64,000 nucleotides of DNA, taken from AG-12 sp035531535 (GTDB lineage: Bacteria > Chloroflexota > Dormibacteria > Aeolococcales > Bog-877). The position numbers and the translations under genes are program-made. The number at the start of each line of letters is the position of its first letter. Within the stretch, counting starts at the first letter, position 1. The stretch is from positions 1-64,000 of the forward strand of contig DATKSV010000120.1 of the NCBI GenBank assembly GCA_035531535.1, in the 5' to 3' direction. The notes under the pieces were generated by a model. It was given only the letters and a program-made list of their open reading frames with translations. It made no database searches and had not been told where the DNA came from. Shown here one piece after another: positions 1-8,417 of this stretch.

Positions 1-1151
1 GTGTGGGGCACATGCACCACCACCACCTGCACGTCATCTCCAACTCGCTGGCGGGCTCCGGCAATGGTGGCCCGGAGCTTGGTGGGGTGATGGGCGTAGT
101 CGTCGACCACGGTCACCCCGCCCGCCTCGGCCACCACCTCGAAGCGGCGGGCCACTCCCCGGTAGGTCGCGGCCGCCGCGGCCGCCAGGTCCAGGGGTGC
201 ACCCAGCTCGACTGCGGTGGCCAGCGCTCCCAGGGCGTTGCTGGCGTTGTGGGCGCCGAAGATCGGCAGCCGCATCGGGACTGTCGCTCCCCCGGGGCCG
301 ACCACCTGCAGGAGCTGGTGGTCTCCGTCGACCAGGGGGTCCTCAGCCAGGTGCCAATCACCGCCGACGCCCCAGGTGGCCACGCGGCACCCGGCCTCCT
401 GGGCCAGGGCCAGGGCGGGCGCGTTCTCGCGGTTCACCAGGAGACGGCCGTCCGGCGGCATGGCCGCCACCAGCTGCCGATAGGGGGCGATGTAGGCGGC
501 GAGATCGGGGTAGAGGTCGGGATGGTCCAGCTCCAGGTTGAGCAGGGTCACCACCTGGGGATGCCACTGCAGGAACTTGGCCCGCCGGTCCAGTGCCGAG
601 GTGGTGTACTCGTCGCCCTCGAAGACGAACGGCGAGCGCCGCTGCCAATCTCCGAGGCTGACCGCAAGCCCGAAATCGCGCGAGGTCGCGCCCAGTCGGA
701 AGCCCGGGCGCAGCCCGGCCTGGTCCAGCATCCACACGGCCAGCGAGGTGGTGGTGGTCTTGCCGTGGGTGCCACAGACGACAGCGCTGCGCCGGCCCTG
801 TGCCAGCCGGCCCTGCGCCTCCGCCTCGCTCACCACCACCATCCCGGCCCCAAGGGCAGCCGCCAGCTCGGGATTGCCCCGCTGCACCTGATTGCCCAGG
901 ACCACCATCTGAGGCGCCCCCCAGCGCCGCAGGTTCTCGGGGCTGTGACCACTCGCAAACTGGATTCCGGCCGCCTCCAGGATCGTCGTGGTGGGCGGAT
1001 AGGCGTCCTCATCGGCGCCGGTGACCAGGTAGCCCAGCTGCTGGCAGGCCAGGGCCAGGCCCGAGACCGCGTAGCCGCAGATACCGAGGAAGTGGATGTG
1101 GGCGGGTGGGTCAGGCCAGTCGACCAGGCCGAGAGCGGGCGACTCGCTCAA
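1..1151 (-). CDS. murC: UDP-N-acetylmuramate--L-alanine ligase MurC (3' end outside window)
   Basis: MurC adds L-alanine to UDP-MurNAc, the first peptide step of cytoplasmic peptidoglycan precursor synthesis. About 383 codons are present; the gene runs off the left edge, so roughly the last 80 residues of a usual 460-residue MurC are missing. The N-terminus reads HIHFLGICGYAVSGLA, the MurC UDP-binding loop with a Cys in place of the usual Gly, and the ATP loop GTHGKTTTTSL lies on the complement near 735-775. The start is a TTG that overlaps the murG stop as TTGA (1148-1151), so the two genes are probably translationally coupled. It is the last visible gene of the mraZ operon. Confidence 0.93.
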   Translation of the reverse strand, partial: MSESPALGLVDWPDPPAHIHFLGICGYAVSGLALACQQLGYLVTGADEDAYPPTTTILEAAGIQFASGHSPENLRRWGAPQMVVLGNQVQRGNPELAAALGAGMVVVSEAEAQGRLAQGRRSAVVCGTHGKTTTTSLAVWMLDQAGLRPGFRLGATSRDFGLAVSLGDWQRRSPFVFEGDEYTTSALDRRAKFLQWHPQVVTLLNLELDHPDLYPDLAAYIAPYRQLVAAMPPDGRLLVNRENAPALALAQEAGCRVATWGVGGDWHLAEDPLVDGDHQLLQVVGPGGATVPMRLPIFGAHNASNALGALATAVELGAPLDLAAAAAATYRGVARRFEVVAEAGGVTVVDDYAHHPTKLRATIAGARQRVGDDVQVVVVHVPH

Positions 1152-2242
1152 TTGGCCCGCCGGGCCAGGGAAGCCAGCAGCGCTGCCACCTCCCCGGCCG
1201 CCCCCGGCCTGGCCATGGTCGAGCTGGCACGCGCCATCCGCTCCCATCTGGCGCGGTCGGCGAGGATCCCCGCCACCTCCCCGACCAGGGTTTCAGCGGT
1301 CAGACCTGGGTCCTCGGCGAGAACGGCGGCCCCAGCTTCCACGAATGGGGTGGCATTGGCGGTCTGGTGGTTGCCGGCATGTGGGTATGGCACCAGCACC
1401 ATCGGCTTGCCCAGGCAGGCCACCTCCGCCAGCGAGCTGCCCCCGGCGCGCATCAACACCAGCCCCGACCCGGCGATCAAGGGCGCCATGCCATCCACAA
1501 AGGCCAGCGCCCGGTAACGTCCGGGTTCGGTCAGGTCGAGTGCGGCCACCTCCGTCAGCACCCGCTGGTGATCCCCGGGACCAGTCAGGTGGGTTATCGC
1601 CAGCTGAGGCAGGGCAGCGAGCAGTCGGGGCAGCGCCTCCACCAGCACCTGGTTGAGATGCCGAGCCCCCTGGGAACCGCCCATCACCAGCAGCATGGGG
1701 GCCAGCTCCGGCACGCTCGCCGAAGCCGCCAGAGCGCTGAACTCGCTCCGCACCGGATTGCCGGTGCAGACCACCCGTGCCCCGGGCAGCGAGGCGGCGG
1801 TGCCGGCAAAGGACGTCGCCACCACCGCCGCCCGCCCGGCCAGCCATTCCACCGCCCGGCCGGGAAGCCGATTCTGCTCCAGGAGGACGACCGGGACCCC
1901 CCGACGCCCGGCCACCATGGCCACCGGCACCGACACGTAGCCGCCGGTGGCCAGCACCACGTCCGGATCAAAGTCCGCCATCACCTTGCGCGCCTGCAGG
2001 TAGGCCACCGGCATTCTGGTCAGCAGCCGTGGCGTGGCGGTCATGCGGCTGGATCCCATGCTGCCCAGGCTGAGCCCGATGAAGTCGAGCCCGGCCCCCG
2101 GCACCAGGCGGGACTCCGGCCCATCCGCCCTGCCCACGTAGGTGACATGACCTTGGGGATCGATCTGGCTGAGTGCCTCAGCTACCGCTATCGCGGGGGT
2201 GCAGTGGCCCCCGGTTCCGCCTCCCGTGATCAGCACGCGCAT
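1148..2242 (-). CDS. murG: UDP-GlcNAc:lipid I GlcNAc-transferase MurG
   Basis: This peripheral membrane GT28 glycosyltransferase converts lipid I to lipid II. The product opens with the donor/lipid-binding glycine loop TGGGTGGHCTPAIAVAEAL, carries VLATGGYVSVPVA, and later MGGSQGARHLN and the UDP-GlcNAc site region MRAGGSSLAEVACLGKPMVLVPYP, all MurG hallmarks. Length is about 364 residues, normal for the family. I prefer the ATG at 2242 because GGGAG sits 5 nt upstream of it; a GTG at 2248 adds two residues. The start lies inside the end of ftsW (overlap about 65 bp), and the stop overlaps the murC start. Confidence 0.96.
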   Translation of the reverse strand: MRVLITGGGTGGHCTPAIAVAEALSQIDPQGHVTYVGRADGPESRLVPGAGLDFIGLSLGSMGSSRMTATPRLLTRMPVAYLQARKVMADFDPDVVLATGGYVSVPVAMVAGRRGVPVVLLEQNRLPGRAVEWLAGRAAVVATSFAGTAASLPGARVVCTGNPVRSEFSALAASASVPELAPMLLVMGGSQGARHLNQVLVEALPRLLAALPQLAITHLTGPGDHQRVLTEVAALDLTEPGRYRALAFVDGMAPLIAGSGLVLMRAGGSSLAEVACLGKPMVLVPYPHAGNHQTANATPFVEAGAAVLAEDPGLTAETLVGEVAGILADRARWERMARASSTMARPGAAGEVAALLASLARRAN

Positions 2243-3416
2243 TGGCACTCCCAGCTCGGCGTCGCCGGGCCGAGATGTTCAACAGGATCCCGGTGGCGGC
2301 CAGCGACAGCGCCATCGAAGAGCCCCCGTAGCTTATGAACGTGAGCGGCACCCCCGTCGAGGGGATCGTGTCGGTCACCCCGCCGATGTTGATAAGGGCT
2401 TGGCCCACGATCCAGATCGTCACCCCGCCCGCCAGCAGGGCGCCGAGGTGGTCGGGCGCGTTCCGGGCGATCTGGTAGCCGCGCCAGGCGAACAGCCCGA
2501 ACAGCGCCAGCACGGCCAGCGTCCCGATCAGCCCTAGATCCTGGCCGATGACCGCGAAGATGAAGTCGTTCTGAGCCTCCGGCAACAGCTGGGCCGACGG
2601 CACCGGGCTGCTGAAGCCGGTCCCGAAGACGCCCCCCGCACCGAAGGCGGAGAGCGCCTGCACCGCCTGGAACCCGGAGCCCAGGGGATGCGCGAAGGGG
2701 TTGAGGTAGGCCAGGAGGCGGGCCACCCGGTAGGGCTCGGCTGCGATCAGCAGGCCCCCGGCCAGCATTCCCACGACGCCCAAGCCCAGCAGGTAGCGGA
2801 GCTTGGTCCCGGCCAGCACCAGCAACCCGAGCCCGACCATGGCCACCACCATGGTCGACCCCAGGTCCTTCTCCAGGATCACCAGAGCCGCCACCACTCC
2901 GATCCGCCAGGCGTAGGGGATCACGCCCTCACGCAGGTCGGTGATGCTGCGGCGATGCTGGTCGAGCCAGACCGCCCCGAACACCACCACCATGAACTGG
3001 GCTATGACACTGGGCTGGATCTCGATCGAACCCGCCCCGATCCAGCGCCGGGCGCCCTGCACCTGAACCCCTATGTGGGGCACCAGCACCGCCACCAACA
3101 GGAAGGCGCTGGCAGCGGCCAGCCAGGGGCCCAGCTGGCGCCAGCGGTGGTAGTCGAGTCGCAGTCCGACCACCAAGGCGACCGCGCCCAGCAGCAGCCA
3201 GACCACCTGGCGCTCGAAGAAGTAGGCGGGGTTGCCGTAATCGGTGTAGGCCACCCCGGCGCTGGCGACGAAGACCATGATCAGGCCAATGGCGCAGAGC
3301 ACAGCGGTGGTCAGGAGCAGCCAGATGTCCAGATCAGGGGTGTGGGCCCAGCTCAGGGCGCGGCGCTCGCCCGGGGTCCGGGCGGCCGGTATCCAGCGTT
3401 CGACCCGGGCGATCAC
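2178..3416 (-). CDS. ftsW: Lipid II polymerase FtsW (SEDS family)
   Basis: This polytopic SEDS-family glycosyltransferase polymerises septal peptidoglycan with a class B PBP. About ten hydrophobic segments are visible, with SEDS signatures such as GARRWIGAGSIEIQPSVIAQF, LEKDLGSTMVVAMVGL, and near the C-terminus STGVPLTFISYGGSS. The open frame extends upstream to 3512, but the likely start is GTG at 3416, which overlaps the mraY stop as GTGA and gives 412 residues; the extra upstream residues lie inside mraY and look unlike a SEDS N-terminus. The C-terminus is basic and probably cytoplasmic. It sits directly after mraY because murD, which usually comes between them, is absent. Confidence 0.94.
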   Translation of the reverse strand: MIARVERWIPAARTPGERRALSWAHTPDLDIWLLLTTAVLCAIGLIMVFVASAGVAYTDYGNPAYFFERQVVWLLLGAVALVVGLRLDYHRWRQLGPWLAAASAFLLVAVLVPHIGVQVQGARRWIGAGSIEIQPSVIAQFMVVVFGAVWLDQHRRSITDLREGVIPYAWRIGVVAALVILEKDLGSTMVVAMVGLGLLVLAGTKLRYLLGLGVVGMLAGGLLIAAEPYRVARLLAYLNPFAHPLGSGFQAVQALSAFGAGGVFGTGFSSPVPSAQLLPEAQNDFIFAVIGQDLGLIGTLAVLALFGLFAWRGYQIARNAPDHLGALLAGGVTIWIVGQALINIGGVTDTIPSTGVPLTFISYGGSSMALSLAATGILLNISARRRRAGSANARADHGRRNRGPLHPRDSGS

Positions 3417-4381
3417 AAGCGTGCCCCGGAGAGGCCGGTCCACATCGCCCAGGCGATCACCAGCACTGCCGCGATCAGAGACACGCTCCAGAGCCGCAGG
3501 TCGATTTCCCACTCGCTCATGCCCCCCAGCTCCAGGTGGTGGTGGAAGGGGCTCATGCGCAGCAACCGGCGGCCGTGGCTGAGCTTGAAGTACCCGACCT
3601 GGGCCATCACCGACAGCGCCTCGATCAGGAACACCGCCGCCAGCAGCGGCAGCAGCAGCAGCAGCCCGGTCTCGGCGGCGGCCACCGCCAGCATCAGCCC
3701 CAGCGCCAGGGAGCCAGCGTCCCCCATGAAGATGCGGGCCCGGGGCCGGTTGAAGACCAGGAATGCCAGGAGTCCAGCCGCAACCACCAGGCAGGTTGAG
3801 GCCAGTTCCGGGCGGTGCTGGACCGCTGCCGCCACGCCGCAGGCGGCAAATGCCGGCACCGCCACCCCGGCGGTCAGGCCATCAACCCCATCGGTGAGAT
3901 TGGAGGCGTTGGCCGTGGCCAGGGCGGCGAAAGCGGCCAGGCCGATCCCGGCGACTCCGAGGTCGCGCCAACCCAGGCCGGGGACAAGCTGCCAGCCGGC
4001 CCCGCTGGCGGCCAGGGCCCAGCCCAGCAGCCCGGCGCAGAGCCCCAGCCAGGCGAACTTGGGCAGCGCCCTGACGCCGCTGCCGTGATGGACCTTGGTC
4101 CAGTCGTCGACCAGCCCAACGCCGGTCCCCAGAGCGGCGGCGGCGACCACCACCCCGCCGGCGGAGTCGCGCAGCGCCACCCCCCAAACCGCCGCCAGCA
4201 CCAGGCAGAAGATCACTCCACCGGCGGTCGGGGTGCCCGCCTTGCTGAGGTGCGACGCGGGCCCCTCGGTCCGCTCCACCTGCCTCAGGCCGAGCCGGCG
4301 CAGGGTGACGATGGCAGGGGGGTAGAGAGCCAGGCCACCTACGAATGCGCCCGCCACCGCAAGTTGGTTCACTCGGGGCAT
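3413..4381 (-). CDS. mraY: Phospho-MurNAc-pentapeptide translocase MraY
   Basis: MraY transfers phospho-MurNAc-pentapeptide from UDP to undecaprenyl phosphate, forming lipid I at the membrane. The 322-residue product has about ten membrane segments. Family motifs are present: SHLSKAGTPTAGG near the N-terminus, the aspartate pair in VDDWTKV, NASNLTDGVDGLTAG, and FMGDAGSLALG. The histidine-rich MSPFHHHLELGG near the C-terminus is the conserved Mg/substrate loop. It starts 2 nt after the ftsI stop. In most Gram-positive-type clusters murE and murF precede mraY; here the class B PBP does. Confidence 0.96.
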   Translation of the reverse strand: MPRVNQLAVAGAFVGGLALYPPAIVTLRRLGLRQVERTEGPASHLSKAGTPTAGGVIFCLVLAAVWGVALRDSAGGVVVAAAALGTGVGLVDDWTKVHHGSGVRALPKFAWLGLCAGLLGWALAASGAGWQLVPGLGWRDLGVAGIGLAAFAALATANASNLTDGVDGLTAGVAVPAFAACGVAAAVQHRPELASTCLVVAAGLLAFLVFNRPRARIFMGDAGSLALGLMLAVAAAETGLLLLLPLLAAVFLIEALSVMAQVGYFKLSHGRRLLRMSPFHHHLELGGMSEWEIDLRLWSVSLIAAVLVIAWAMWTGLSGARL

Positions 4382-4382
4382 A

Positions 4383-6191
4383 TTAGGGTTGGAGCTTGAA
4401 GCGGTCGATCAGCTGCTGGGTCACCAGCTTGGAGGTGGGGGCGGCGTCGTAGGCCCCCTCACGCTGTGCTGGCGGCACCTGAGGGTTGCGGATGATGCAG
4501 AGCATCGAGAACTGGGGGTTGCTGGCGGGGAAGAACTCCGTGAAGGAGTCGATGGTGTTGTTGCCGTAGACACCCTGGCCGTTGGAGACCGAGGAGGTGC
4601 CGGTCTTGCCCGCGATCTGACCCTTCCAGGTGGGCCATATCCTGGCCTGGTAGCCGGAGCCGCCGGGCACGTCCACCACCCCCACCATCATCTGGGACAG
4701 GGTCTGCGCGGTGGCGGCTGAGATCACCCGATGGGTCTTGGGCTTGATGTAGGTGGTGGGCTGGCCGCCGCCGGTGATCGCCGTGACCACATGGGGCTGG
4801 ATCCAGACCCCGCCGTTGGCGACCGCGTTGACAGCGGCCAGCATCTGGATCGGGGTGGTCACGTAGCCCTGGCCGAAACTCGCCGTCGCGAGCTGGATGG
4901 GCTGCATCTTGGAGAAGGCCGGCAGCGGCTGGTTGGAGGCCCCGGCGAGGTCGATCCCAGTGGGATGGCCGATGCCGAAGGCCTGCATGTTGTTGTAGAA
5001 GGGCCGGGCCCCCTCCCACTGCTGGATGTGGACCGCGCCCACGTTGAGGGAGTCCTCCAGCACCCAGTTCATGCTGATCACGCCGTGGGCTTTGAGGTCC
5101 CAGTCATGGATGGTCCAACCCTGGACCGTCACCTGCCCGGTCTCGTCAAATGTCTCGGTGGGCGTGATCACATGCCGGTTCAAGGCTCCCGCAAAAGTGA
5201 GCACCTTGCCCACCGAGCCGGGCTCATAGAGGTCGGCCACCCCGGCGTCCTTGAAGAGCTTGACCGGCTCGGTGGCGTAGTTGTTGGCGTTGTAGGAGGG
5301 GTAGTCGGCCCAGGCCACGATCCCCCCGGTGTGCACGTTCATCACGATCATGGTCCCGGAGCTCCCGTTGACCTTCTTCACCTCGGCCGCCAGATCCTTC
5401 TCCACCGAGGACTGAATGCTGGCGTCGAGACTGGTCTGCAGGTTGCGGCCGTTGACGGCCGGTTGCTGGGGAGCGGAGCTAAGCACCACCGGGTTGCCCT
5501 GGAGGTCGTTGACCACCGACTGTTTGCCCGGTTTCCCCGAGAGGACCGAGTTGTAGTAACCCTCCAGCCCGTACTGACCCTGGCCGCTGGCATTGACGAA
5601 CCCCAGCACGTCGGACCCCAGGGTGGTGCCGGGCACCGGCCCGGGACCGTAGTAGCGGGTTTCCCCCTGGATCGACCCGATCCCGGCCAGGTTCAGCCGC
5701 TGCAGCTGGCCCTCCACATTCGCGCTCTGGCCCTTGGCCAGGTACTCGAAGGCGAGCGGCTTGGTGAGCAACTGGACAAGCTGGTTGGCCGGCAGGTTCA
5801 GCACCCGGGCCAGTTGGGTCGCCTCCCGGACACGCTCCGTGGCAGGGATCTGGTTGGGGGCGGCGAAGACGTCGTAGGTGGGCACGTTGCCGGCCAAAAC
5901 CTGGCCCTGATCGTCCAGGATCAGCCCGCGGGTGGCGGGTATCGTGATCTGCTGCAACTGCTGGGAGACGGCCGCCGCTGCCAGCTGCGGCCCTTGGCGA
6001 ACCTGGAGCTCCACCAGCCTGGCCCCGAGGCCGAATACCGCCACCAGGAGGATCGCCGACAGCGCCGCCATGCGCCGCCTGGGGTCCGCCATCTCCTGGT
6101 GCCCGTGGCCGCGCCGTGCCTGCTCGGCGGGTCGGCGGTGGCTGATTGGTCGGCGCGCCGAGTAGGGCCTGCCGGCCACTTGGTCAGGCAC
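4383..6191 (-). CDS. ftsI: Class B penicillin-binding protein (FtsI/PBP2-like transpeptidase)
   Basis: This membrane-anchored D,D-transpeptidase probably cross-links septal peptidoglycan together with FtsW. A basic cytoplasmic N-terminus of about 40 residues is followed by one membrane helix (about 42-58), a PBP dimerisation domain (ATRGLILDDQGQVLAGN near 86-102), and a transpeptidase domain. The three catalytic motifs are seen: SVGK with the nucleophile near Ser326, SLN near 381-383, and KTG near 529-531. No C-terminal PASTA domain is present; at 602 residues it ends soon after the KTG region. Its start overlaps the end of the FtsL-like gene by 8 bp. Confidence 0.93.
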   Translation of the reverse strand: MPDQVAGRPYSARRPISHRRPAEQARRGHGHQEMADPRRRMAALSAILLVAVFGLGARLVELQVRQGPQLAAAAVSQQLQQITIPATRGLILDDQGQVLAGNVPTYDVFAAPNQIPATERVREATQLARVLNLPANQLVQLLTKPLAFEYLAKGQSANVEGQLQRLNLAGIGSIQGETRYYGPGPVPGTTLGSDVLGFVNASGQGQYGLEGYYNSVLSGKPGKQSVVNDLQGNPVVLSSAPQQPAVNGRNLQTSLDASIQSSVEKDLAAEVKKVNGSSGTMIVMNVHTGGIVAWADYPSYNANNYATEPVKLFKDAGVADLYEPGSVGKVLTFAGALNRHVITPTETFDETGQVTVQGWTIHDWDLKAHGVISMNWVLEDSLNVGAVHIQQWEGARPFYNNMQAFGIGHPTGIDLAGASNQPLPAFSKMQPIQLATASFGQGYVTTPIQMLAAVNAVANGGVWIQPHVVTAITGGGQPTTYIKPKTHRVISAATAQTLSQMMVGVVDVPGGSGYQARIWPTWKGQIAGKTGTSSVSNGQGVYGNNTIDSFTEFFPASNPQFSMLCIIRNPQVPPAQREGAYDAAPTSKLVTQQLIDRFKLQP

Positions 6192-6597
6192 CCTTGAGGG
6201 CTAGCAGTACCGGCAGCAGCGGGTCCTGGCCATGGGTGGGAGGAGCGCTGACGACGGTCCAGCTCGGCGGCGGGGTCAGCCCCATGTGATTGGCGGCCAG
6301 ATTGATCACGCCCGCGCTTTGGAGCTGGTCCAGCTGCTGCGTCAACAGCTGGTCGCTATTGCTGAGCTGGGCCTTCCAGGCCTGGAGCGAGGCCACCTGG
6401 TAGGTGAGCGCGGTGCCGGTGGCGGTCTGGGACACATAGGCGGTCCCGAACAGGACCAGCAGCGCCAGCACCGGCAGCATCGCCCAGGCCACGCCATTGC
6501 GCGCCTTGCTGCGAGTGCGGCTGCGCGAGGGCACCGGCTCCTCCTCGTCGAAGGGCAGGAATCCGACGCGGGGACGGGAGGCGGTGATGGTACTCAT
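6184..6597 (-). CDS. ftsL: FtsL-like septum protein, single-pass
   Basis: A 137-residue protein lies between rsmH and ftsI, the normal ftsL position. It has a charged cytoplasmic segment (residues 1-35, rich in Arg/Lys), one hydrophobic helix (about 36-58, VAWAMLPVLALLVLFGTAYV), then a Gln/Leu-rich stretch (about 65-105) compatible with the FtsL periplasmic coiled coil, and the phrase AANHMGLTPP that resembles the end of DivIC/FtsL-type proteins. FtsL sequences are poorly conserved, so the call rests on topology and position. It probably bridges FtsB/DivIC, FtsQ and the FtsW-FtsI synthase. The gene starts about 75 nt after the rsmH stop. Confidence 0.75.
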   Translation of the reverse strand: MSTITASRPRVGFLPFDEEEPVPSRSRTRSKARNGVAWAMLPVLALLVLFGTAYVSQTATGTALTYQVASLQAWKAQLSNSDQLLTQQLDQLQSAGVINLAANHMGLTPPPSWTVVSAPPTHGQDPLLPVLLALKGA

Positions 6598-6672
6598 GGT
6601 GCCCTTGGTGCTGAGATGTGAACTGGAACGCGGGAGAGGAACGCTTGAAGAGACGAGCTCCGGGAGCCAGGG

Positions 6673-7704
6673 TCAGGTCGTCGCCGTCGGCAGCTTGATC
6701 GCCGTGCGCAGCAGGGCGGAGCGGGCCCGGGGATTCCGGGCGATCTCCTCGGCGGAGGGTTTTATCGCTCGCCGCCGCGGCAGAGAGAGGGTGGCCCGGT
6801 GGGCGCAGGTGCAGATGGGTTGTTGGGGAGGACATACACAGGTCAGTGCAAGGTTGTGGAGGGAGCGTTTTGCAATGGTGTCCTCGAGGGAGTGGAAGGA
6901 GATAATCCCCAATCGCCCACCGGGCCGAAGAATTTGAATGGCAGCAGAGATTCCCGAACGGAGCTCGTCGAGCTCCTGATTGACGGCGATCCGCAGGGCC
7001 AGGAAGGTCCTGGTGGCGGGATGGATACGGGGCGGCCAGAGCCGGCGCGGGATCGCCCCCGCGCACACCTGGGCCAGCTGGATGGTGGTGCGGATGGCGC
7101 TCTGGCGGCGCTGGTCCACGATGGCCCGGGCGATCGCCCGGCTGTGACGCTCCTGGCCGAACTCCGCGATCAAGGAGGCCAGCCGGTCCTCATCGTAGGT
7201 GGCCACGATCTGGGCAGCGGTCAGGCCGTCGCCGGTGGCGTCGAGGCGCATGTCGAGCGGCCCCTCGCGCTGGAAGCTGAATCCCCGGTCGGGGTCGTCC
7301 AACTGCAGCGATGAGATCCCCAGGTCCATCACCACCAGATCTGGCTCGATCGCCGCCGCGGCGGCGATCGCCACCAAATCTGAGAAGCGGCCGACCCGGG
7401 CCGAGAAGGCGCTGCCGGCCGCGGCAAAGCGGTCCTCCGCCAGGGCTACAGCGACCGGGTCTCGATCCAATGCCAAGACCCGGCCGCCTGGGAGGATGCT
7501 GTGCAGAAGAGACGCCGCCACTCCGCCCCCGCCCAGGGTCGCGTCGACCGCGACCTCGCCGGGCCGCGGCGCCAGTTCCGTGATCAGTTCATCCAGCAGC
7601 ACCGGCTGGTGGACGCCGTCCACGTGGAGGCTGGTCGCGACCGGCCTCGGGCGGCGGGTCCTCGCGGTGCGGTGATGGGCCATGGTTCCCAGCATGACGC
7701 TCAT
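6673..7704 (-). CDS. rsmH: 16S rRNA (cytosine1402-N4)-methyltransferase RsmH (MraW)
   Basis: RsmH N4-methylates C1402 in the 16S rRNA decoding centre, using S-adenosylmethionine. The 343-residue product carries HQPVLLDELI at the start of the domain, the SAM loop DATLGGGGVAASLL, the aspartate motif VMDLGISSLQLDDPDRGFSF, and RIAVNQELDEL and IISFHSLEDTIAK in the C-terminal half, all diagnostic of MraW. About 30 basic residues precede the conserved core. Its ATG overlaps the mraZ stop as ATGA (7701-7704). A small cluster of cysteines (CVCPPQQPICTC) near the C-terminus is also common in this family. Confidence 0.97.
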   Translation of the reverse strand: MSVMLGTMAHHRTARTRRPRPVATSLHVDGVHQPVLLDELITELAPRPGEVAVDATLGGGGVAASLLHSILPGGRVLALDRDPVAVALAEDRFAAAGSAFSARVGRFSDLVAIAAAAAIEPDLVVMDLGISSLQLDDPDRGFSFQREGPLDMRLDATGDGLTAAQIVATYDEDRLASLIAEFGQERHSRAIARAIVDQRRQSAIRTTIQLAQVCAGAIPRRLWPPRIHPATRTFLALRIAVNQELDELRSGISAAIQILRPGGRLGIISFHSLEDTIAKRSLHNLALTCVCPPQQPICTCAHRATLSLPRRRAIKPSAEEIARNPRARSALLRTAIKLPTATT

Positions 7705-8165
7705 GCCGGAAGCTCCGGGCCAGAGACCCCTTTGGCGAGCAGCCCGGACATATGGCTCCGGATCCGATCCCAGGTGGCCGGCTCGAGCCGCTGGGCCCGC
7801 TGCGCGAAGTGCTCCTCGCTGTAGATCTCGACCGCCTGGTTCAAACCCACGAAGACGGCGTTGCGGTTGAACTCCGCATGCTCCCGAAGGGGCGGGGCCA
7901 ACAGCAGCCGTCCCTGCGCGTCCCAGCTGATCTGTTGCGAGGACGAGAAGAAGTGGAACAGGTAGTCCCGGTACTCAGGCTCGGCGACATCAGAGTAGTC
8001 CCGCTGCGCCACCAGCTTCTCCCAGTAGGCGGGCGGGTACATCACGAGCGCGTACTCCGGCCCCTTGGTGACCACCCCGCCCAGGAGGCTGTCCCGGAAG
8101 CGGGCTGGCACCGCCAAGCGCCCCTTCTCGTCGAGGGCATGCACATAGGAGCCGTAGAAGGCCAT
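7701..8165 (-). CDS. mraZ: Transcriptional regulator MraZ
   Basis: MraZ is an AbrB-like DNA-binding protein that usually represses its own dcw operon. The 154-residue product has two SpoVT/AbrB-type half-domains: the first with HALDEKGRLAVPARFRD, the second with SWDAQGRLLLAPPLREHA, the characteristic duplicated DxxGRxxxP motif. I chose ATG 8165 because the protein then begins MAFYGSYVHALD like other MraZ proteins; a GTG at 8171 would add two residues. It is the promoter-proximal gene of the cell-division operon. Candidate binding sites lie in its own leader (8201-8229), which fits autoregulation. Confidence 0.95.
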   Translation of the reverse strand: MAFYGSYVHALDEKGRLAVPARFRDSLLGGVVTKGPEYALVMYPPAYWEKLVAQRDYSDVAEPEYRDYLFHFFSSSQQISWDAQGRLLLAPPLREHAEFNRNAVFVGLNQAVEIYSEEHFAQRAQRLEPATWDRIRSHMSGLLAKGVSGPELPA

Positions 8166-8200
8166 CGGCACTCAGCCCCAGGACCCATCGGTTGCCAGCT

Positions 8201-8229
8201 GGTCGCGACGGTTCACCACTTCTCCCCAC
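8201..8229 (-). promoter_or_regulatory. Probable MraZ operator (10-bp-phased repeats)
   Basis: On the minus strand, GTGGGGAGAA is followed directly by GTGGTGAACC and then GTCGCGACC, so GTGGKG-like blocks recur every 10 bp, with the third degraded. MraZ proteins are known to bind GTGGG-type direct repeats with a 10-bp period in the mraZ leader. The site lies between the predicted promoter and the mraZ start codon. The match is by eye and the third copy is weak. Confidence 0.5.
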
Positions 8230-8248
8230 CGCAGTCCGGAATGGGAGG

Positions 8249-8277
8249 ACTGTATCAGTTCAAGAGCTATAGGTCAA
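8249..8277 (-). promoter_or_regulatory. Promoter of the mraZ (dcw) operon
   Basis: The minus strand has TTGACC (8272-8277) and TACAGT (8249-8254) separated by exactly 17 bp, a good match to a housekeeping sigma-70 promoter. Transcription would start near 8242, giving a leader of about 75 nt that contains the phased MraZ-like repeats. Immediately upstream is an inverted repeat with 6-bp arms (CCCCAC and GTGGGG, 8279-8292) that could bind a further regulator. Confidence 0.6.
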
Positions 8278-8381
8278 TCCCCACACGTGGGGTTTGAATG
8301 CAAATCCTGAATTCATACATGGTGGGGAATGAAACCCACTTCGTCCCTGGACCAGCCCGGCAGGCGCTGGCAGGGAGTGGC

Positions 8382-8404
8382 GCAGGGGGGCTGGGCCCCC
8401 CTGC
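8382..8404 (-). terminator. GC hairpin after rnpB
   Basis: GCAGGGGGG pairs with CCCCCCTGC across a 5-nt loop, a perfect 9-bp stem placed 14 nt beyond the 3' end of RNase P RNA. There is no clear U tract, so it may act as a processing or stability hairpin, or as an imperfect terminator. It separates rnpB from the mraZ promoter on the same strand. Confidence 0.45.
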
Positions 8405-8417
8405 GGGGAATGGGGAA

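Noticed and set aside
3..1517. Long plus-strand open frame of 504 codons across murC and murG
   Set aside because: It is the antisense shadow of murC and murG; the complement has clear ATP-binding and glycosyltransferase motifs, while this frame is Gly/His/Arg/Gln-rich without motifs.
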